Source of the DNA: Aralia elata
Taxonomy: Eukaryota; Streptophyta; Magnoliopsida; Apiales; Araliaceae
Direction of reading: 5' to 3'
DNA length: 64,000 nt
Assembly (NCBI GenBank): GCA_034770075.1
Contig: CM068380.1
Span: 41,119,533 to 41,183,532 of the forward strand
The translations under genes were made by a program, and so were the position numbers. Shown here piece after piece: positions 56,481 through 64,000 of the stretch. A model generated the notes under the pieces. The model made no database searches, was not told the DNA's origin, and was given only the letters and a program-made list of their open reading frames with translations. Each line of letters begins with the position of its first letter. Position 1 is the first letter of the stretch.

Positions 56481-57229
56481 CAAATAATCATTAATTCATC
56501 TTAATGAACAGACTCATTTGTGGATTATCTTGGCTGAATAACAATGAATTAGCAAATCAACTATCCAACCCAACATTATCACCCAACCAGAAAACCAAGG
56601 TTCAATGTGTTTTTTTTTATATTAACAGTGTGATGGACAATACAGTAAATACCAAATGAGCAAAATCTGGTTCAGCCATTTCAACAAATACTTGTTGTGC
56701 ATCCAAATACACAACACTGTCCTAATTCTATACAGAAATTTAGACTACCCAAACCTTAAGGTTCATCAAATTCTCAACAAGAACAACACAATACAACACC
56801 AGATATTCAAATCCAAACAAAACAATATAATACAATCCCAAAACAATGTATATTAAAAACCAATATCATCGGCTGCTAGAACCTTTAAGGTTCATTATCA
56901 ACAGTGTTCCCATAAGGTTTAACACAGTACAAGTAACAACACAATTCAAGTATAGAAGAAAAATTTCCAAAAACCAACCCACAAGAAAAATCGGCAGCTT
57001 GGTATACCTTGGGTTCGATCGCGTTGCAACTCTTCTCCTCCTACCGAAATAAGCGACCAAGCTAGACATTTACAGTAGCTTCCTCTCTATTTTTTTTCTT
57101 ATTTGGACTCATAAACAAAGGGATTCGGCAGCTTGGTCTAGGGCATGGGGGGTTCAATTTATAGAAGAAAAATTACCCAACTTGGTTTGGGCATTACCCT
57201 AATCGAAAGGGAATTGACCCTCGGTAGGA

Positions 57230-57540
57230 AGGAAGCAGCGGCTGATGGTCCACATCACGCCCCATCCGATGCACAGCTAGGTTCGGCCGCCCCTCGAGCC
57301 TCGCGTTGCCATGGTCACATCGCCGGTCACCTTGAGTCCTCTGGTCCGTGCATCGAGCGCTCGGTCGCTCATGGCGAAACCCGCTTCGCCCGCTGGTCAA
57401 CCCTTGGTAGCCGCCGGTCGGTCGTCGATGCTTATCCCCTGCTGTCGCCGGCGATTGACAGCCCTCTCTCTCCCGTCTCTCGCTTGTCTCGTTCGATTGA
57501 TTGGGTTTGGCTAGGTTCGGCTTAGGCCTACCCCCTATTC
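57230..57540. other. GC-rich island inside an AT-rich LTR
   Basis: A sharp change in base composition with CG-rich sequence (CGCCGGTC, GCCGCCGGTCGG). It gives overlapping frames of about 126 and 131 codons on opposite strands, neither resembling a known protein. It may be captured host sequence or an expanded GC segment. I do not call a gene. Confidence 0.5.
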
Positions 57541-58674
57541 CATCTTCCCGTTTGATCTGGTGTGAGGGTTTAGACTGATGGATCCCCAAATCAATTTGCT
57601 AGTTAAGTCTCTCCCACTTAATTTGTCCGTTGCCCCAAATTAGAAGGAACGGATCCAACCCATTACCAAAATTCAACCCAACTGAAATTGTTTTAACCCG
57701 GCAGAATGAGAATTGGGCTTAGCCCAATTGATTTAACACTTAGGGCTCACCCGGTCCGCTTGGTTTGGTCCAAAGGAAAAGTAAAGGAAATTGGGTCGGC
57801 CCAATTGATTTAATTTGACCAGCCCACTCGTTTGACCTAATCAGAAAAATAAAAGGAATTTGGCCTAATCCAGAAATAAAATAAAAGGAAAAGAAATAGG
57901 CCAATCCAAACGAGAGAAAAGTGACCCACTTAAATTAATCAACATTATATTTCTAATATTTACATTTAATAACTAATCCAATTAATTAATTATTTAAAAT
58001 ATTTGTTTCAACAATAATTTCTCATTCGAATTATTTAATCCGATAATAAAATGAAATTATTTATTTAATTTTTCCAATTTTCTTGCCAATCAATTGTTAG
58101 GGTTAACTCATTAATTTATTCAACTATTAGTGAGCCCCTTTAAGGCAAAGAAAATTATTGGACCATGTACTAAATAATAATACCTACATGAATCCAATTA
58201 AATTCGAAAAATTTAAAATTAAATAAAACGAATTTCATATATTAAAATAAATTGTACAAGGCTTAAAATTTCTTGGACATTACAAAATATAAACACTTGA
58301 TATGATAACAACCTTGCTTTAATAAGCTTGCTCGATGAAAGTAAACTTGCTTTAAATGAAATAACAAGTTTAAGGGAGGAAAACTTGTCTCGTGCGTAGA
58401 TTACAGATTTAAATAATTCACGTTCCTTAATCGACCTATATATTTCGATTATAAAATGGTAACAATAATTAGTTACAGAACAATATATACTTTAAGATTC
58501 GATCTTATCCTATATCATTATAACATCTCGATTGTCATTCGACAATCAACAAGTACTTGCTTAACAACCATCGTGGTATCTCATTAATCGTTTAATACCT
58601 TAATATAAGTTTTAAACATGTACATAACAACATAACAAGATCACAAAACAAATATAAAATTTTCAGTTACTGTT

Positions 58675-58835
58675 CCACCGCCAGGGCGGTGGATTTCTAT
58701 ACAAAACCGTCGTCGGGGCGAAGCCACCGCCGGGGCGAGGACTCTAGTTCAAGTATGTCGCCGGGGCGACAAGACCGCAGGGGCGACAAGACCGTCGGGG
58801 CGAGACTCCCAGTTCATTTCTACCGCCGGGGCGGT
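58675..58835 (-). repeat. GC-rich palindrome array CCACCGCC-AG-GGCGGTGG
   Basis: About seven copies built on (A)CCGCCGGGGCGG; the first (58675-58692) is a perfect 8+2+8 and the last (58822-58835) a perfect 6+2+6 inverted repeat. Confidence 0.8.
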
Positions 58836-61398
58836 AAACTCGACTAACACCTTCTACAATTCGCAAACCAGTGAAAACTTAGGCCAGAATTTCTCAAATT
58901 CTACCATCCAACACACAATTTAAACTTACCCATACATCAAACATGTTATAAAACAATTACCCAACATGTTTCTAACCATTTTAACCATTATAACACACCT
59001 AACCAACTAATTAAAACCCAAAAATTCACTGTTTAAACAAAATATTCATATTTTGGCCATTTTAATGAAATCAAACACTGTGAATTCATCTTTCAACCAT
59101 TTTAATCCATTCTACTTACATTCTTTTCGTTTTTCATTATATAATCATAATTAAATGTCAATTTACCGGTTAATAACCAAATTAAACATCAATTTCATAC
59201 ACATAAGCCATACATGAAAATAAAGCTCTGTAAAACTAAAAATTTCATTCTAAAACATAATTTCATGGATTAACACCTTCAAACTGATTTATAACCACCA
59301 TATAATCATCTAGTACATGCTTACTAACAATTACATCAACTAATTCATACTTTGAACAACTAACTTCATATACAGTAAAGTAAATTTAAAAGAGAGATAC
59401 AGTGAAGAATATTATACCTTCTATTGCTTAGAAAACTTGATTAATTCTCCTTTGATTTTAGAATTCTTCTCTCCAATCTCCAAACTTCTCTCTCAATTTC
59501 TCTCAAACTCTCAATTTTCTCTAAACTCTCAAAGCTCTGCTCTCTCTTCTTCAAGCTTAGAAACAACTGATGAACCTTTAGTTTTTTAACGTACTAAGCT
59601 TTTAAATTAATCAGTTAAAGAAATCAAGAGTTAGGCCATGTTTGACAAACTCAAAATAAGAAAAATGGAATTTCAAAGGCTACAAGGCATCGTTTGGTTG
59701 AACCACAATAAAATAATCCATTTTTACCAACCAAGGGTCACAAGGCCTTGTTTGGTTTAACTATAATAAAACTCTTTTCCATTTATTTTAATAGTCCATT
59801 TTACTATATAGTTTTAATTGTCACACTTTTAATTTAATTAAACTTATTACTAAATAAATTCAATTAAACCTTACTAACTTAATTAACAATTTCTATTTGA
59901 CCAATAACAATAACACCAAATAAATTATCTTATTCAAATAAATTCTTTATTCAAATAAATCATTTAATCAACTAATTTAATTATTAAATTAAATTAGAAT
60001 AATCACATCAAATCACATTTAAATAACATTTAACATAAATTCTTTCACCATAACTTTATAAATTATTTATTTTACTCCATAAATAAATTAATAAAAATAT
60101 TTATATAATTCAATAAATATTTTTATTTATTCACAAAAATCGCATTCGTTACATATATGCTATGCATGGTTCATATTATACCAGTATTCAAATCTTACTG
60201 TTATTATGCCAAGCAAGTTCCACCTTACTCAACTTTTATATTAAGCAAGTATCCCATCCTTTTCATTTACGTTATGAATTGGATTCATATGTTGTGCAAT
60301 TATCTGAACTCTTTCTTTGTTGTGCAAGTATCTTACCTTTTCCTTTACTTTATAAATTGGATCTGTGTAAGCAAGTTCCTAACCCTAAACTTCTTACATT
60401 TATTGCTAGTTCCTAACTCAACATGAGTTATCAATTTCAAAGCATGCTCGTGAATAATTATTGTTAATTATTCATATCCATAATGATCTTTGCTATTCGT
60501 TTATGCAATTATCGTAACCCTTGCATTTACTTTATGCAATGGTTCCATATGTTATGCAAGTATTCTTAAACTTTATTCAAGCTATCTATTGATTTCAAAT
60601 ATCTCGATATTGTCCCATGTGATGCGTTTATAATCAAAATTGTTCTGTTCTTTGTGCAAGTGTCCTCACTTGTATAAATTGTTATAATTATTATAAATTC
60701 AAAATTCCTTCGATTCGTTCATTGTTAAAAGAATCTCATTACTGAATTGCTATGACTCATATTGAAAATTTGTATTCTAAGTTTGGTTATGCAAGTGTCC
60801 CCACTTGTATGAACTATTGTACATTATCAATTACCCTTGAATTCAAAATTCGTTGGCAAGTTCTGATACATACTATTAAATTTCGGTATGTATACCTAGT
60901 TTAAAGATTGTCTAAGCTATTTGTCCCAGCTAGACACGGTTTGAAAAGTATTTGTCGAATATTATTGGTTATGATAAAGTCGTCCAACTAAATTGTTCTA
61001 GTTAGGACTCCAGGATGAGTATGAACAACCCTAAATGAGAAATTTTATGCGCTAAAAGCGGTGATGAAAAATTTTATGCGCCAATAGCGGAGATGTATTA
61101 TATAGTGTTGATTAATACAGGGCACAACGGGACTGATCATCCTCCGTGTCCATAAGACCAGATGATTTACAGATGAATTTCTGTTCAAACCTTTTCAAAA
61201 AAATGAAAAATGACAGTTCATGGTCTTTTGATCACTCAGTATTCAAAAGTAACTCCGTTATTTCAAAAATCTTAAAATGATTTGATATGTTGTTAAGAAT
61301 GGTTTCAAATGACTTCACCACTATTGATGCGTGGTAGAAGTAGTCCTCAAAGAAAATATTTACTTCTTCAACGCATTATTATAATTGTTATTACTTGT

Positions 61399-61416
61399 TG
61401 AGCAATTGAATGCTCA
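61399..61416 (+). other. R/U5 hairpin TGAGCA / TGCTCA
   Basis: A six-base stem and six-base loop followed by TTCTTGC; in the LTR ending at 61715. Confidence 0.6.
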
Positions 61417-61442
61417 TTCTTGCTTTGACTTAAATATTTTTA

Positions 61443-61490
61443 GCTAAGTGTGATCGACCAGAAGGCTCCGGCAAAGACAAGGGCAAATGA
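61443..61490 (+). other. Short lysine-rich frame in LTR
   Basis: AKCDRPEGSGKDKGK then TGA, starting just after ATTTTTAG; see 625-678. Confidence 0.3.
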
Positions 61491-61719
61491 AAGCTCAAGG
61501 ATTAGGTTTCAAGGTGTTATCTGTAATAATTAGTCTTTTATATTGTGATCATATATATTATGTAACATGTAAGGAATGTAATTAAAGGTTGTCATACCTG
61601 GGGAATAGACAACTCTGATATAAATATTAAGTTTGTAAGATATTAAATAGCTCAAAGAAATGGTATCGTGATGCATCAAATACGAGTTTCAAGTACCCGG
61701 ATTTGGGGGCGCCAAAGCT

Positions 61720-61730
61720 TGGTATCAGAG
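61720..61730 (+). other. Primer binding site (initiator tRNA-Met)
   Basis: TGGTATCAGAG a few bases after the LTR end. The internal sequence that follows (to about 61805) resembles the start of other gypsy interiors (TTAGAAACCTTAGGTGGGG). Confidence 0.9.
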
Positions 61731-61805
61731 CTATAGGTTAGAAACCTTAGGTGGGGGATTACCTTAGGTTATAACCTTAAGCTAGATAGAAGCATTGAAA
61801 AACAA

Positions 61806-62277
61806 ATAACTCATAAATACATATACTCCCAGTAATTATTTCATAATTGTTGGAGTTAACTACAAAGAGTTATTCAAGAATACTTTTGACAGTAGTCCCT
61901 CACGATAAAATCCATAACTTTCATTCTACATTGTCAAAAATCCTCAAATTTTTACAAGACTCACATAACTTTCCATATAAGCACCCCAAAGTTTTCTAGA
62001 ATTTTTAGAGCACAAAAAGATGACAAAATTGTCTCTGGATGTGAACATTCAGCAGGCTCCATAGCCCTTTTTGTTCACTACCCGGACTGTTTGTACCAAA
62101 CAGTCCATACGAATTTTGTACTAATTATTTTTGAGTTCTACCACTTGATTTTAGTAGTTAACTTATATATCTAGTGCCCCTCTTTGACGGATCGCAAAAA
62201 GAGTTTATAGTTTTCAAATGTTAACTGTATAAAATGAACAAAAGTTAGGGTTTTCTAGCCCTTGAGAAACTAGTTTT
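61806..62277 (-). repeat. Inverted gypsy LTR fragment
   Basis: The reverse complement of about 51860-52320 (for example TCACGATAAAATCCATAACTTTCAT at 61913 against its complement near 52210). It is cut at 62278 by a copia LTR. Confidence 0.8.
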
Positions 62278-64000
62278 TGTTAGGTTTGTTTATAACGCAA
62301 TCATGCAATCAAATTACATAAATAGGGCGGAAGCGTGATAAAATAGATTTTAAAATTTTTTATACAAACCATCACCATGATCTTTCCTTGTGTTCAATTA
62401 TCAATTAACGAAAGAGATAGAGATTAAGAAATTATACCCTCGTAGAACCGTGTTTCCTCGGATACAAGTTCACCTCCAATTTCTTCACGTTCTCCTTGAA
62501 TTTCATCGATTAAATTCCTTCCTTTGATCAATGTTAGCCACCCAAGCGTTTGGCCTCTAGAGGTGATCCACCAAGGAATAATATCTATTCAAGAAATTGG
62601 GTGTTGGCAAAACCCTAGTTTCTATCTCTATAGAAATTGCAAGTACTCTCCACAATCTAATGCAAGAGTGTGTAACCCTAATCTATGATAAGACTCCTCT
62701 TATATATAGATATAGGAATAATCCTTCCCTAAACTATTTAGGATTAGGGTTTCTATTATAATTAAACTCCTTTAATTAATTATGCTCCTAATCCAATTAG
62801 GAATTCATGTGAGAGTACTTCTATTAATTAATTCTCAATCCCTATTAGGAATTAAATAATAGTAATAGTAATAATAATAATAAGACTCCTCTCATTAATT
62901 TATATTTAAAATTTTCAAAATATTAAATAATAAATATTAAGCCATTTAATTTATTCTATCTCCATAGATTAAATTAAATACACTTGACTTATTATTACAA
63001 TTATGTCATTTACTTCTTAAATAAATATTTTTCCTTTTGCGGTGTGACCCTTTAGGTTCTCCATATTAAACCGGTTATGAATAAATCAATTAGAACAATT
63101 CTAATTATATTTAAATAAATAAATTAAACTATTTAATTCATTTAAATAAATAATATTTATTTTACAATAAGGGTAAGCCCCCTTATCGATCAACGACTTT
63201 CCAGATAATATAGATTTCAACATTAATCATAAAAGAACCTTTCAGTGCATAGTTACCGTACAATTCAATTCTTCTACCATATAATGTCCTAATTAAATAT
63301 AAGACATGGAGTTTCTGTCAAGTCTTATTTTATTTAATTATATGTATTTCGATTCCCAAATCCACAACTCTAAATAATGCAAATTAGAAACTCCTTTCTA
63401 ATTTCATTCTGGCTTGGCCAAGGACTACTGAGTTGTCATTTATCGAATCACATAGGACATTCACATCTTTTACTAGACGTGGTAGATTCTTTGTTAATCA
63501 TTCACCTATCTCCATGTACAACTTATTATACCCAATCATACCTTTTGATATACCCTAAAGGTCTTAAGGGACATGTCAAAGTATAACTCATCATACACAA
63601 GATATTATGATGATCTCAAGTCCAAGGATCACTTGTACTACTATCACTAGAGGAATTCTTATTAATAGCCTAGTAAAACTCCATTAGGTATTCCTTAGCG
63701 AGCCACGTTCAGTGAACTTATTCTCCAATAAGCACCTACATACTTGCTTTAGTGTCTCCACACAAATGATTATGAGATCAATCATCCTCTTCTTAAAAGC
63801 AAGTAACGTATGTACTAATCTATTTGGATTCACTAATCCCATTTTTAGTAATCCAACGATTAGGAACGATTTTAGTTTGTGAGCTATCTAGAATTTAGAT
63901 CTCATTAGCATGATCACCATCATGATTCTAAAAGCATTGCTCAAAACTATGGGTTTATTACATTTAATATAACAGCACCATGTAGATAATGTAAAATGTC
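62278..64000 (-). repeat. Copia LTR, cut by the window end (1723 bp seen)
   Basis: It begins TGTTAGGTTTG and matches 25639-27354. About 96 bases of the LTR lie beyond the window. In minus sense the TATA region is TATATATAAG near 62698-62708. The frame at 63377-63586 also occurs in the other LTR (26728-26937) and is not a gene. Confidence 0.9.

Larger units (their letters stand above)
54438..58284 (-). mobile_element. Nested solo gypsy LTR (3847 bp), TSD AAATA
   Basis: TGTGACGCCCCC ... GGACATTACA on +, flanked by AAATA at 54433-54437 and 58285-58289. Its sense 3' third matches the solo LTR at 47000-50698 (for example 54840-55090 against 50030-50290 inverted), while its 5' part differs. It has AT-rich tandem palindromes at 55780-56480, a GC-rich island at 57230-57540, and stem-loops at 54760-54832. 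Confidence 0.92.
53512..60153 (-). mobile_element. Solo gypsy LTR, TSD TATAT, carrying a nested solo LTR
   Basis: On + it begins TGTGTCACCCCC and ends CATTCGTTACA, with TATAT at 53507-53511 and 60154-60158. Without the nested insertion it is 2790 bp. Its pieces are 53512-54437 and 58285-60153. It carries the GC palindromes (58675-58835), the hairpin (53856-53873) and the lysine-rich frame at 53772-53837. The remaining stretches are AT-rich and non-coding. Confidence 0.85.
46343..61715 (+). repeat. Gypsy LTR on +, split by two solo LTRs
   Basis: The pieces are 46343-46999, 50699-53511 and 60154-61715. It starts TGTAATAACC after a polypurine tract and ends ATTTGGGGGCGCCAA just before a primer site, so internal sequence flanks it on both sides. 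It contains the TAGTCCA/TGGACTA stem (50964-50996), the AATCCAGC palindromes (52727-52981), a TATA box (53013-53020) and the hairpin 61399-61416. Its start matches the minus fragment at 12224. Confidence 0.8.

Noticed and set aside
57145..57589. Two overlapping frames of 126 (+) and 131 (-) codons as possible genes
   Set aside because: They lie inside a solo LTR with matching AAATA duplications, overlap on opposite strands, and owe their length to GC-rich composition; no recognisable domain.
60157..60426. An 89-codon hydrophobic frame
   Set aside because: It lies in the R/U5 part of a gypsy LTR with recurrent GCAAGTTCC phrases; hydrophobicity follows from T-rich sequence.

Overview
The window is a block of plant heterochromatin-type DNA made almost wholly of nested LTR retrotransposons. 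I see no host gene, rRNA or intact tRNA gene. The sequence is strongly AT-rich. Three signs point to a plant, probably a eudicot: Ty3/gypsy elements with two gag zinc knuckles and a C-terminal chromodomain (Tekay/Del type), very long LTRs of 2-4 kb, and Ty1/copia elements whose primer sites match initiator tRNA-Met. I cannot name the species.

Layout. (1) 1-10278 is a decayed but full-structure Tekay-type Ty3/gypsy element on + (5' LTR cut by the window edge, primer site, an extra coiled-coil ORF, gag-pol, polypurine tract, 3575-bp 3' LTR). It sits inside a minus-strand gypsy LTR fragment (10279-12224), which abuts a copia LTR fragment (12225-12552) and a gag zinc-knuckle relic (12553-13132). 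(2) 13133-36563 is a non-autonomous + strand gypsy element with target duplication TAAGT. Its 3' LTR carries a minus-strand solo LTR (19816-21965, duplication ATATA) and a tandem copia array (24940-35135). (3) 36564-36906 is old gypsy leader sequence. It is interrupted by a young non-autonomous minus-strand element, 36907-45600 (duplication ATAAA), and gag/protease relics resume at 45606-46342. (4) 46343-61715 is one gypsy LTR on +, opened by a solo LTR at 47000-50698 (ATGGT) and by a minus solo LTR at 53512-60153 (TATAT), which itself contains another minus solo LTR, 54438-58284 (AAATA). (5) 61720-62277 is a primer site, a little internal sequence and an inverted LTR fragment. (6) 62278-64000 is a copia LTR cut by the window end.

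No element in view can make its own proteins: both gag-pol regions are broken by stops and frameshifts. The two non-autonomous elements have no recognisable coding region but keep LTRs, primer sites and polypurine tracts, so they would have depended on proteins from relatives such as the element at 1-10278.

The most interesting signals lie in the LTRs. Each LTR family has its own array of short inverted repeats, unrelated in sequence between families but alike in design and at a similar place, about 2 kb from the LTR start. A small hairpin (TGAGCAA / TTGCTCA) is kept in all the gypsy LTRs whose 3' third I could read except the solo LTR at 19816-21965, with paired base changes; in several it is followed by a short lysine-rich reading frame. 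One gypsy lineage appears to use two alternative polypurine-tract/LTR-start positions about 264 bp apart. The copia leader holds a tRNA-like pol III promoter and a dense cluster of WRKY- and bZIP-type sites.
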